Shown piece after piece: positions 34,822-42,263 of a stretch of DNA of 64,000 nucleotides (position 1 is its first letter; every line of letters starts with the position of its first letter). Origin of the DNA: Lactiplantibacillus xiangfangensis (lineage in GTDB: Bacteria > Bacillota > Bacilli > Lactobacillales > Lactobacillaceae); assembly GCF_001438845.1 (NCBI RefSeq), contig NZ_JQCL01000057.1, forward strand, positions 1 through 64,000, given 5' to 3'. Under the pieces are notes generated by a model. That model was not told the origin of the DNA. It ran no database searches and worked only from the letters and a program-made list of their open reading frames with translations. The position numbers and the translations under genes are program-made.

Positions 34822-35256
34822 ATGGATATTTCACTATTGAAGCAAGTTGTCAGCACGACTAATAAGATTGCCCTCAGTACGGCAGTTAATAATGAAGCCG
34901 ATGTAAAAATTGTTAACTTTGTCTGGTTTGAAGATCGTCCTAATACGTTGTACTTTTCGTCAGTTAAGACTAGTGCGGCGTTGAAGACGTATGATCAAAA
35001 CCCAGACGTCGCGTTTATCACGGTGCCAAATGACGGGACCCCGGGTAATCCTTATTTACGGGCCCAACACGTGAAATTGCACCGCTCTGAAAAGACGATG
35101 GCGGATTTGTTGCCACGCTACTTAGAAACGGTTCCTAATTATCAAAAGGTTTGGGATGCGATTGGGTCATCACTAGTCGTTTTTGAACTCCAAGTAACCG
35201 ACTTGTTTGTCGATGGTGGACTTGGCCAAGGCAAGGAAACGTTAAGCTTTCAATAA
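34822..35256 (+). CDS. Pyridoxamine 5'-phosphate oxidase-fold protein
   Basis: 144 residues of the PPOX/FMN-binding split-barrel family: TLYFSSVKTSAALKTYDQNPDVAFITVP is the usual flavin-binding strand pair. GGAG precedes the ATG. Such small members act as flavin-dependent reductases or heme-handling proteins, not as true PdxH. The upstream palindrome suggests it is induced by a small molecule. Confidence 0.78.
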   Translation: MDISLLKQVVSTTNKIALSTAVNNEADVKIVNFVWFEDRPNTLYFSSVKTSAALKTYDQNPDVAFITVPNDGTPGNPYLRAQHVKLHRSEKTMADLLPRYLETVPNYQKVWDAIGSSLVVFELQVTDLFVDGGLGQGKETLSFQ

Positions 35257-35271
35257 TTTGCAGAATAATGT

Positions 35272-35314
35272 AAAAGTATCCCGGTAAAATTTGATTTTAC
35301 TGGGATACTTTTTG
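35272..35314 (+). terminator. Terminator
   Basis: AAAGTATCCC-GTAAAAT with complement and TTTTT. Confidence 0.85.
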
Positions 35315-35399
35315 TCTGGTCAAATCCAAGCGGTCAGTTGTACCGGTGTGTAATTTTTGGTGTTGACTGTTTGAATGGTTTACTTAAACAATTGTCGCA

Positions 35400-35429
35400 A
35401 AAAAAGTCGACTAACTTCGTCGACCTTTC
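35400..35429 (-). terminator. Terminator of the EIIA-like gene
   Basis: AGGTCGAC / GTCGACTTTTTTT on the minus strand. Confidence 0.8.
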
Positions 35430-35434
35430 CTTAT

Positions 35435-35896
35435 TTAAGCTTTAATTTTTAAAGTGGCGAGCTGGTTGCCTTGAGAGATTAATCCAGTCTGGCTAATTTC
35501 AAAGTCGGCCGCCTGTTTGCCGATTAACCCACAAGTAACCAGTGCGGACTGGTTTGCGGCGTGAATCGCATCAATTGACACGTTGGCTAGGATGACATCA
35601 GCTGAGACCGCGTCACCCACTGCAACTTGCCAGTTAACGACTTGGTCATCCAAATTAGCGGTTAAATCACCAATCTGGACGAGGTAGTCGCAACCAAAAT
35701 CCGCGGCAATCGTGACGGTTTGCGCCGTAACGGCCGTAATCTGACCAGCAATCGGGGCGTGGATTTCACCCTCCATTGGTTCGACGGCAAAACCAGCAGT
35801 AATGGCCGTTTCACTAGCTTTTCTCAGATCAACATACATCCCATTAACTGGTGCAGCTAAAGTAACCGTGCGTTTGCGTTGGAATAATTTCATCAT
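35435..35896 (-). CDS. PTS EIIA(Glc)-like protein lacking the active-site histidines
   Basis: 153 residues with the whole EIIA(Glc) beta-barrel outline: AAPVNGMYVDL, GFAVEPMEGEIHAPIAG, then the active site region. The phosphorylated histidine of the family sits in LIHxG; here the sequence is LVQIG with Q74 in its place. The supporting histidine of TKHAIG is also gone (AQTVTI). So the protein should not carry phosphate in the usual way. GGAGG lies 8 bases before the ATG at 35896; a second ATG follows directly. It is a single gene, not fused to EIIB/EIIC. It could be a regulatory or structural paralogue. Confidence 0.75.
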   Translation of the reverse strand: MMKLFQRKRTVTLAAPVNGMYVDLRKASETAITAGFAVEPMEGEIHAPIAGQITAVTAQTVTIAADFGCDYLVQIGDLTANLDDQVVNWQVAVGDAVSADVILANVSIDAIHAANQSALVTCGLIGKQAADFEISQTGLISQGNQLATLKIKA

Positions 35897-36033
35897 AATA
35901 TAGACCTCCATTAAGTCAGGGTTCAATCACCGGTGGCCACCAGTTTCATCAATTTATTAAGTGCTTTCTTAATTCGCCTTTACTGTAACTTATCGAACGG
36001 GTTTCAAGTCAAGCGCCATTCTCAAAAAAGTTT

Positions 36034-36076
36034 TAAATTGCCCTTTGGCGCACGTTGCCGACCCTAATAATAGGAA
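36034..36076. repeat. Palindromic intergenic repeat, right-half copy
   Basis: AAATTGCCCTTTGGCGCACG, then CCGACCCTAATAATAGG, matches the right arm and linker of the copies at 14091, 15259 and 19811. A terminator follows directly, as in those copies. Confidence 0.55.
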
Positions 36077-36117
36077 AAGCCAACCAGAAAAATTTCTGAT
36101 TGGCTTTTTGAATTGGG
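36076..36117. terminator. Terminator of the OppA-like gene
   Basis: AAAGCCAA-C-CAGAAA with complement; the same stem as the terminator at 15314. T runs on both sides. Confidence 0.8.
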
Positions 36118-37761
36118 TTACTTCAGGTACGCAGTTCGGTAGCTCGGAACGCCGCTGAAGTTATTGTAAACGACGCCTTTCAAGTTTGATTTGACGAGCA
36201 TGTTGGTACTGCCTTCATAGAGGGAAACGCCGGCTTGGTCGCGGGTTGCTAGTTGGGCAGCTTGGACTAAGTCTTGGTAACGTTTCGTCGGGTTGAGGGC
36301 GTCAGCGCCGTCCGCTTTGGCCATTAGTTGGTCAAATTGATGGCTGTGATAGTGACCCATATTGGAATTACTGTTAGCCGTTAAAATCGTGAGTGCCCGT
36401 GATGGGTCCGCAAAATCCATGTTCCAGCCGGCAAGGTTTAGCTGGAACTCACCCTTGGAGACTTTTCCAAGCATGGCGTTAAATGGCATTGGTTTTACGT
36501 TGACTTTGATTCCGGGTAGGTTGCGGGTCAATTGGCCTTGAATAAATTCTGCGACTTGGTGGGTCGTATCATTGTCGCCACAAGTTAAGGTCAGGGTGAT
36601 CTTTTTGGTGCCTAATTGGTGCTGGGCCTTTTTATACAGTGACCGGGCCTGGGTGACATCGGTATCGACCGTCTGTTTGACGTAGGCGTCCTGCGTAAAG
36701 TCTTTACCCGTTTTAGGATTCTTCGCCATGTTTTTAACGGCAAAAGTTTTAGCGGGACGGGCACCGTTTTGTAATACTTTATCAACTAATTGTTGCCGGT
36801 TGATAGCGAGTGAGACGGCGGTCCGTAAGTCGTGGTTCGCGGATGTTTTATCCTTTTCGTTAAATTGAATAAATTCGAGGGTTCCAGTCGGTAATGTTTT
36901 ACGTTCGGAGTTGTTCTTATTCTGAACGTTTTGTTCACCGCTCAACGTGACAGTATCCAGTTTGTTGGATTGGTACAGGTTGTAGGCGGTTGTGGTTGAT
37001 TTAAGCACTTGGTAGTTGATCTTCTTAAGATTAACGACCTTACGAGCGTAGTAATCGGGGTTCTTAGTTAGCGTCCAAGTATCGTTAGTTCCAGTCCAGC
37101 CGTTCAGCACGAAGGCACCGTTGTAGACGGCCTTTTTAGCGGTGGTACCGTAAGCACGGCCGTATTTTTGAACGGCGCGTTGGTTCAAAGGATAGAAGGT
37201 TATGTTAGCCAGAACCTTTTTGAAATACGAGGCCGGTTTGCTTAAGGTAATGGTGAGTTGGTGGTCCCCGCTAGCTTTAACGCCAAGTGAAGTCGGGGCT
37301 TTCTTACCGGCTGCAATCGCATCGGCATTTTTAATATTGCTAAATAAATACGTGAATTCTGACTTTGATTTGGGGTTGAGCGTTCGTTCCCATGAATAAA
37401 CGAAATCGTGGGCGGTCACCGATTGGCCGTTGCTCCACTTCGCGTTGTGGCGCAAGTTGATGACGTAGGTTTTGCCATCTTTTGAAATGGTCGTCTTGGT
37501 GGCTAAGGCGTTGACGGGGTGACTTTTGGCATCCAACCGGTAAAGTCCTTCGTCAATTTGGCTCAGTTGTTCTTGAGAAACGCTATCGGTGATTTTAGCC
37601 GGATCGAGACTCATGATCGCCGTTCCTTCAGAGAGGTTGAGGGTTTGATTTGGTGCAGTCTTAGTAGGCTTGGATTGGGCGTTGACCGTAAAGGCGATCC
37701 CGCCGACGAGTGCGACCCCGGCAACTGTTAATAATGTTTTTTGTGTAGTAGACAAGCTCAT
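36118..37761 (-). CDS. oppA: OppA-like peptide-binding protein under T-box control
   Basis: 547 residues of the SBP_bac_5 family that delivers oligopeptides to an Opp ABC transporter. An N-terminal hydrophobic segment (TLLTVAGVALVGGIAFTV) is followed by NAQS; the lipobox cysteine usual for Gram-positive OppA is absent, so the protein is either released by signal peptidase I or held by an uncleaved anchor. The ATG at 37761 has GGAGG 9 bases upstream. No permease or ATPase genes are adjacent. A T-box leader upstream ties expression to the charging of one tRNA, probably Ile, which fits a peptide-scavenging role in an amino acid auxotroph. Confidence 0.85.
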   Translation of the reverse strand: MSLSTTQKTLLTVAGVALVGGIAFTVNAQSKPTKTAPNQTLNLSEGTAIMSLDPAKITDSVSQEQLSQIDEGLYRLDAKSHPVNALATKTTISKDGKTYVINLRHNAKWSNGQSVTAHDFVYSWERTLNPKSKSEFTYLFSNIKNADAIAAGKKAPTSLGVKASGDHQLTITLSKPASYFKKVLANITFYPLNQRAVQKYGRAYGTTAKKAVYNGAFVLNGWTGTNDTWTLTKNPDYYARKVVNLKKINYQVLKSTTTAYNLYQSNKLDTVTLSGEQNVQNKNNSERKTLPTGTLEFIQFNEKDKTSANHDLRTAVSLAINRQQLVDKVLQNGARPAKTFAVKNMAKNPKTGKDFTQDAYVKQTVDTDVTQARSLYKKAQHQLGTKKITLTLTCGDNDTTHQVAEFIQGQLTRNLPGIKVNVKPMPFNAMLGKVSKGEFQLNLAGWNMDFADPSRALTILTANSNSNMGHYHSHQFDQLMAKADGADALNPTKRYQDLVQAAQLATRDQAGVSLYEGSTNMLVKSNLKGVVYNNFSGVPSYRTAYLK

Positions 37762-37856
37762 GATGAATTCCTCCAAAAATAATTTGATAGTCGGCATTAT
37801 GATTCATCGAGCGTTGCCATCGTTTGTTTACCATTTTGTTCACCCCGTTTTAAAGT

Positions 37857-38165
37857 CAAAAAAACCGTCCTTATACAGCCAATGCTGCGATAAGGACGGT
37901 TAATAAACCGCGGTGCCACCTTAATTGAGTACACTTCAATCATCATTGATCAAATATGCACTCCTTCTCTATAGGGAACCAACATTCCCCTGACAACTGA
38001 CGTATGTCGCACGTCTTTTCGTACTCTTAGCAAGCTAATTTCGGAAAAGCCCTCGGTGGTCCATTTAATTACCTGCGTTCGGCCATACTCTCAGCAACGA
38101 TGACTCTCTGTGCGGGCACGATAATCTTGATCTCCACCTCATTGGTTTATAAGGACGATATTTAA
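37857..38165 (-). promoter_or_regulatory. T-box riboswitch upstream of the OppA-like gene
   Basis: On the minus strand the T-box core AAGGTGGCACCGCGG lies at about 37908-37922. Downstream, AACCGTCCTTAT and ATAAGGACGGTT form a terminator with a T7 tail (37857-37904). Upstream, AGAGAG and ACCACCGAGGGC correspond to conserved Stem I segments. In the candidate specifier loop, between CAAG and CTTG, the bulged bases read CGAAATTAG, suggesting AUU (Ile) as specifier codon. T-box identity is firm; the amino acid is tentative. Confidence 0.85.
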
Positions 38166-38264
38166 GTTGGACTAAGTATAAGGCTTATGAAAATGGTTTG
38201 TCAACTCAATTTTTAATTTCAGTGATAATGAATAAAAATTCAAAAAAGTTACATAACTCGAGAT

Positions 38265-38280
38265 TGTTTCACGTGAAACA
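38265..38280. other. parS site (perfect)
   Basis: TGTTTCACGTGAAACA, all 16 positions of the consensus, between the T-box and the small-gene region. Confidence 0.8.
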
Positions 38281-38289
38281 ATTTGTTAA

Positions 38290-38526
38290 AAGGAGAAAAG
38301 GGCTAACCGTTAATATTCAGAAAATCTCCCCAAATGATTTATATCAATGGCTGTTTAATCTTTGTAATCCTTTAAATAGGAGTTATAGGGAAAGCTCAAT
38401 GTAAGTCGCTGACTGATTGTAAATTAGATGATAAGTACGACTATCTCGATATTCCAGTCCGGGAGTCCAATGATTTAGCGAATGACATTGAAGCAACTGC
38501 GTGTATTTATATCCTAGTTTGGCGAA
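38290..38526 (+). pseudogene. Possible degraded coding remnant
   Basis: Two plus-strand open stretches in different phases look protein-like: NIQKISPNDLYQWLFNLCN (to 38404) and then DDKYDYLDIPVRESNDLAND followed by IEATACIYILVW (about 38430-38520). Neither has a supported start, and the second runs into the minus-strand terminator. They may be pieces of one old gene broken by frameshifts. No family recognised. Confidence 0.25.
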
Positions 38527-38562
38527 TAAAAAAGTCCCGCTGAATTTCAGCGAGACTTTTTA
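38527..38562 (-). terminator. Terminator of the larR-(MN)-Q-O operon
   Basis: AAAAGTC-CGCTGAAA with complement and T6 on the minus strand. Confidence 0.8.
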
Positions 38563-38567
38563 GGTGA

Positions 38568-38804
38568 TTAGAGACGGCTGTTATAAATCAAGAAACTGAT
38601 GTAACAGGTGTCGCCATCTGGAAGATCATACCCGGTGGTTTCACGAGGGCCAGCACTTTCGTGTAAGACCGTAAATTCACCTGAACCATAATCTTGGTCA
38701 TTAAGGTACTGAACGAGGCGTTCGTCACATTCAGCTAAGGTTTTACCCGTAACCACGCGGCGGTTCCAACCACGATGAATCGTACCATTGTTAGGATTAA
38801 TCAT
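38568..38804 (-). CDS. Small protein at the end of the lar nickel-uptake operon
   Basis: 78 residues, soluble, no cysteine cluster (one C in AECDE, one in DTCYIS). AAGGAG lies 8 bases before ATG. It begins 15 bases after the larO stop codon and is followed by a strong terminator, so it is the last gene of the larR-(MN)-Q-O transcript. The sequence (TIHRGWNRRVVTGKTLAECD at the start) does not resemble any nickel-related protein that I know. Its role in the racemase system is unknown. Confidence 0.7.
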   Translation of the reverse strand: MINPNNGTIHRGWNRRVVTGKTLAECDERLVQYLNDQDYGSGEFTVLHESAGPRETTGYDLPDGDTCYISFLIYNSRL

Positions 38805-38819
38805 ATTCTCAACTCCTTA

Positions 38820-39551
38820 TTATAATGTCATCAATTGCGCCTGACGCTCAGGTTGCCGTTGGAGGTCAGCCTGAGACATGTCGGCGTCGAGTTGGTGGAG
38901 ACGGTTAAAAATAATGAAACGTTGGCCAACGGTTTGAACTTGTTGAAAATTGTGACTGGCCATGATAATGGTCTTACCAGCCGCTTGCAACCGTTGTAGG
39001 AGGGTTAACATTTGTCGTTGCGCCGCAATGGTCAAACCATTGAGCGGCTCGTCTAACAACAAAATTTCAGGATTTAAGGCCAGTACGCTGGCTAACGCGA
39101 CGCGTTTCTTTTCGCCACCAGATAACTGGTAGGGAACCCGATCACGTAAGTCTTCGCAGGCGGTTAATTGTAAACAATCATTGACCCGCTGCTCGATTGC
39201 TGATGCGCTGAGGCCGAGCTGACGGGGGCCAAACGCCACCTCTTCGGCAACTGACGTGTTAAATAATTGCACGTCGGTATTTTGAAAAACCATGCCGATT
39301 TTTTGGTGGAGCTGCTGCCGCTGTTGGGCGTCGGTTAGGTACGCTGCCGTCACTGCTTGGCCGTGTAACTGGTACTCACCAGATTTAGGTGAGGCGAGCC
39401 CACTTAAAATCCGGAGCAACGTGGATTTTCCTGACCCGTTAGGACCCATCAAACAGACGAATTCGCCGGCGTCAATGGTTAAACTGAGGTGGTCCAAGCC
39501 ACGCGTATTAGGATAATCATAGCAAAGATTTGCTAATTTAATCAACACCAC
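38820..39551 (-). CDS. larO: LarO, ATPase of the nickel ECF/Cbi-type transporter
   Basis: 243 residues, ABC ATPase. Walker A GPNGSGKST (about 36-44), signature LSGGEKKRV and Walker B ILLLDEP are all present. The start is GTG 39551, one base after the larQ stop codon, with GGGGGAA inside the end of larQ, so the genes are translationally coupled. It energises nickel uptake with LarQ and LarMN; nickel is needed for the lactate racemase cofactor. Confidence 0.9.
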   Translation of the reverse strand: MVLIKLANLCYDYPNTRGLDHLSLTIDAGEFVCLMGPNGSGKSTLLRILSGLASPKSGEYQLHGQAVTAAYLTDAQQRQQLHQKIGMVFQNTDVQLFNTSVAEEVAFGPRQLGLSASAIEQRVNDCLQLTACEDLRDRVPYQLSGGEKKRVALASVLALNPEILLLDEPLNGLTIAAQRQMLTLLQRLQAAGKTIIMASHNFQQVQTVGQRFIIFNRLHQLDADMSQADLQRQPERQAQLMTL

Positions 39552-39552
39552 G

Positions 39553-40374
39553 TTAATTCCCCCAAAAAATAAATAATATCAAGACCAAAATATCAGGACT
39601 GAGTGACAGGTAATCACGCCACCGATTATGTGGTGTGGTGGTACGAACGTAGTGACCGTTAAACCCACGGGCTTCCATGGCTGCGTAGAGTTCTAGCGCG
39701 TAGGAATAACTCTTGAGGTAAAGGTTACCGAACATCGCACCAATCAAGCGATACGGATGTTTAGCCGGTGCGACCGTTCGTAATTCTAAGGCTTCCATGG
39801 TCAGCAATAGGTGTTGGCCGAGCATTCGCAAGTAGGTGATGGCAATCGCACAAGTCATAATCAACACGTCGGGACAGTGCAGTGCTTTAAGCCCGCTTAA
39901 TAAGTCCTGAAATGGCGTTGTTAGGCGGTAGTACTGGGCGTTAGCCAGCATTAAACTCGTTTTTAAACCAAAGAATAATAGCGTGCTTGGGCCAGTTAAC
40001 CAGTAACTTGGAAGGACGAAGATGAGGGCCACGAGTGAGCTGACGAACCAGCTTTTAACGAAGCGGCGCAACTGGCTGGGTGACAGCAAAAGAAGCTGAA
40101 AACCTAGCAATATGGCAAGACACCATAACAACGTCACGTTGTTAATTAGGGCAATCAAAAAGACTAGTAGTAATAAGCGAATTAAATTAATTTGCGGGGC
40201 AAGGTGCCACCGCCGTTTAGCTATCACTGGCGCGGGCTGTGCTAACCGGGTCAGCAAGGCGCGCAAGTGGCGTTGGTTGCGTTGCAGAAAACTTGTTCTG
40301 GCCGCTTGGCGCTTGGTTGAAGTGGATTTCTCAATAAGCCAAGCAGGTAACTCAGTCCGTGGTTTCGGATCCAT
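39553..40374 (-). CDS. larQ: LarQ, CbiQ-like membrane subunit
   Basis: 273 residues with several hydrophobic helices (about 70-200) and the CbiQ/EcfT-type coupling region, ending in AMEARGFNGHY, an EcfT A-R-G motif that contacts the ATPase. The first 23 bases overlap the end of larMN, and larO follows directly. Nickel transporter T component. Confidence 0.88.
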   Translation of the reverse strand: MDPKPRTELPAWLIEKSTSTKRQAARTSFLQRNQRHLRALLTRLAQPAPVIAKRRWHLAPQINLIRLLLLVFLIALINNVTLLWCLAILLGFQLLLLSPSQLRRFVKSWFVSSLVALIFVLPSYWLTGPSTLLFFGLKTSLMLANAQYYRLTTPFQDLLSGLKALHCPDVLIMTCAIAITYLRMLGQHLLLTMEALELRTVAPAKHPYRLIGAMFGNLYLKSYSYALELYAAMEARGFNGHYVRTTTPHNRWRDYLSLSPDILVLILFIFWGN

Positions 40375-41335
40375 GTTGAAGGCCTCGAATCAAAAGTAAG
40401 AAAATTAAAATGGCAGACAATGCGGATAAAATATAGCCCACGCTAACCGGTAAGCCGGCAATCGCGTAGTCACTAAAGAGTGCTTGAAAGTGGAAACCGT
40501 GAACCATCCCTTGTGGTGCTTGGGAACTGAGATGCTGCTGTGCAAGCAACTGTTTAAGTTCGGTTGGATCCCATTCACCCCAGGCCGTGTTACTAGCGAG
40601 TAAGCCGAGTGGCGATAGTGCGGCTAAGCCAATGAGCAAGGCAATCCAGGGACGCTGGTTGGTACGGGTTGGCGTCTGATATAAGTTAGTTGGTGCGACT
40701 TTTTTAACGAATTGGAAGACGAGGAGGGTGAAGACTAATTCGACCCAACCGGCAACTAATAAGTGGGCGGTCAACATTGCGGGAACGGCGATGTTTAAGC
40801 CGTACGGACAATACAACGGCGCGCCGCTAGCCGTATGGGCAATCAAGGGTTGTAACCCCAGCTCAATACCGGCAACGAGGGCGGCAACGTTAATCCCGAG
40901 ATAAGCCCCTATAGCTAGGCCCAACTTTTCATGGTGTAACTTTTGGCCGAGTCGATAGCAGGCATAGCCGACAAATGGCATGATAAAAGCCATGTTGAAG
41001 GCGTTGGCGCCAAAGGCAAGGATACCGCCGTCACCGAATAGTAGCGCCTGCAGGGCTAATGTGACCGTTAACGCTAGCGAAGCCGCCCAGGGCCCAATTA
41101 GCACCGCTAACAAGGTCCCTCCGACTGCGTGTGCAGTTGTTCCACCGGGAATTGGTAAATTGAACATCATGATTAAAAAAGCCAATGAGGCGGCAATGCC
41201 TAGCATTGGTAAAGTTTCGTGGTGCTCTTTGACTTGGGCTTTAACTTTAATGACGGCCACGGTCCAAACAGGTGCCATGGCAGCGACTAACGTCCCACAC
41301 GTGGCGGGACTTAAATAATTATCCGGAATATGCAC
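40352..41335 (-). CDS. larMN: LarMN, fused CbiM/CbiN-type nickel-binding subunit
   Basis: 327 residues. It opens VHIPDNYLSPATC, the CbiM N-terminus whose His residue binds metal; the GTG at 41335 is chosen so that this His is residue 2, as in the family, and GAGG lies 9 bases upstream. About 1-215 is the CbiM domain with seven hydrophobic segments; about 225-327 is a CbiN-like two-helix tail (LLIGLAALSPLGLLAS and a last helix). CbiM and CbiN are separate genes in cobalt systems; here they are fused, as described for L. plantarum. Lies 14 bases after larR. Confidence 0.88.
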   Translation of the reverse strand: MHIPDNYLSPATCGTLVAAMAPVWTVAVIKVKAQVKEHHETLPMLGIAASLAFLIMMFNLPIPGGTTAHAVGGTLLAVLIGPWAASLALTVTLALQALLFGDGGILAFGANAFNMAFIMPFVGYACYRLGQKLHHEKLGLAIGAYLGINVAALVAGIELGLQPLIAHTASGAPLYCPYGLNIAVPAMLTAHLLVAGWVELVFTLLVFQFVKKVAPTNLYQTPTRTNQRPWIALLIGLAALSPLGLLASNTAWGEWDPTELKQLLAQQHLSSQAPQGMVHGFHFQALFSDYAIAGLPVSVGYILSALSAILIFLLLIRGLQHGSETTD

Positions 41336-41349
41336 GGATGAGCACCTCA

Positions 41350-42015
41350 CTAGTTTGCAATTTGATCCAAGAGGTAGCTGATATCTTGAATGATAAATTT
41401 GTGGTTCTTAACTGTAATAACCCCATCTGCCCGCAATTCCTTCAGCATTCGGTTAACGCTACTACGAGAACTAATTCCGCAAAAACCGGCGATATCATCG
41501 TTAGTGACGGTAAAATCAATTAAAATTCCCTCATTGATTTTGCGGCCAAATAAGTCGACCAGGCTGTAGAGAAAGGAGCAGATCGCGCCCTTCTTCCCGT
41601 TCATCACCATGCGTTGTAATCGGAGGATGTTTTCGGATAATTTCTTCCGGTAATAGTTTTTAACGTAATTTTGTAATTCGGGGGTACTGTTGACATACTT
41701 CCAGAAGGCCACGCGGTTAACTTGATAAAACGTGGCGTATTCGGATTCGATCCGCACGTTAAATGGTTGGTCAGTTGAACGGGAAACTTCATCCCGCAAT
41801 AATGAAATCACATCGGGCTTTGCAATGTAAGACAGGTTAAATTCCCGGCCATCTTGCAAAATAATGCTGTTTTTAATGATCCCGTCTTTTAAGACGTAAG
41901 TGTAATGTTCAGCTAAACCGTGATAAGTCAGGTAGGTATGCCGCTTTTTCTTAATCGTTGGTACGTGGTGGGCTTCCAGGTAACTTAATAAATATTCAAT
42001 ATCAGTTAATACCAT
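41350..42015 (-). CDS. larR: LarR, Crp/Fnr-family activator of the lar operon
   Basis: 221 residues from ATG 42015 (a TTG at 42084 would add 23). An N-terminal cyclic-nucleotide-binding-like barrel (about 1-130) and a C-terminal winged helix: NDDIAGFCGISSRSSVNRMLKELRADG at about 174-200 is the Crp helix-turn-helix. In L. plantarum LarR responds to L-lactate and activates larA. It is the first gene of larR-(MN)-Q-O and divergent from larA. A dyad GATTGTGACAATC lies on its own -35, consistent with autocontrol. Confidence 0.88.
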   Translation of the reverse strand: MVLTDIEYLLSYLEAHHVPTIKKKRHTYLTYHGLAEHYTYVLKDGIIKNSIILQDGREFNLSYIAKPDVISLLRDEVSRSTDQPFNVRIESEYATFYQVNRVAFWKYVNSTPELQNYVKNYYRKKLSENILRLQRMVMNGKKGAICSFLYSLVDLFGRKINEGILIDFTVTNDDIAGFCGISSRSSVNRMLKELRADGVITVKNHKFIIQDISYLLDQIAN

Positions 42016-42104
42016 CTTAGTATCAGTTCTTTCGTGAAAGATTTTGAGGTCAAAAGTGAATGTATTAATGACTTTCAGCTTCAATCACGATAACTACTCT
42101 GCCT

Positions 42105-42134
42105 AGCATAGCGGTTTTCGTGATTGTGACAATC
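42105..42134 (-). promoter_or_regulatory. larR promoter overlapping a candidate Lar box
   Basis: Minus strand TTGTCA (42132-42127), 16-base spacer, TATGCT (42110-42105). The -35 lies in the dyad GATTGTGACAATC (42122-42134), extended to GTGATTGTGACAATCGC with one mismatch. It sits about 85 bases upstream of the larA start site. Confidence 0.55.
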
Positions 42135-42183
42135 GCATTTAAAGTATACATTTGTTAACTATTTTTGAAAACTTAAAATGTAA

Positions 42184-42212
42184 CGGACAGTTTTACAGAC
42201 TTCTAGTATAAC
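42184..42212 (+). promoter_or_regulatory. larA promoter
   Basis: CGGACA (42184-42189), a 17-base spacer and TATAAC (42207-42212). The poor -35 fits an activator-dependent promoter. Confidence 0.5.
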
Positions 42213-42263
42213 AAAACATGCACGTTAAAATTCATTTTACGAGAAAGAGGATGGCCAAAAGTC

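Noticed and set aside
38198-38404. 68-codon plus-strand frame as an intact gene
   Set aside because: It begins inside AT-rich sequence without a ribosome binding site and runs across the parS site; kept only as part of a possible relic.
41350-42084. Longer LarR from TTG 42084
   Set aside because: It would leave a leader of only about 13 bases after the likely promoter and has no clear ribosome binding site; ATG 42015 gives a normal Crp-family length. Not fully excluded.
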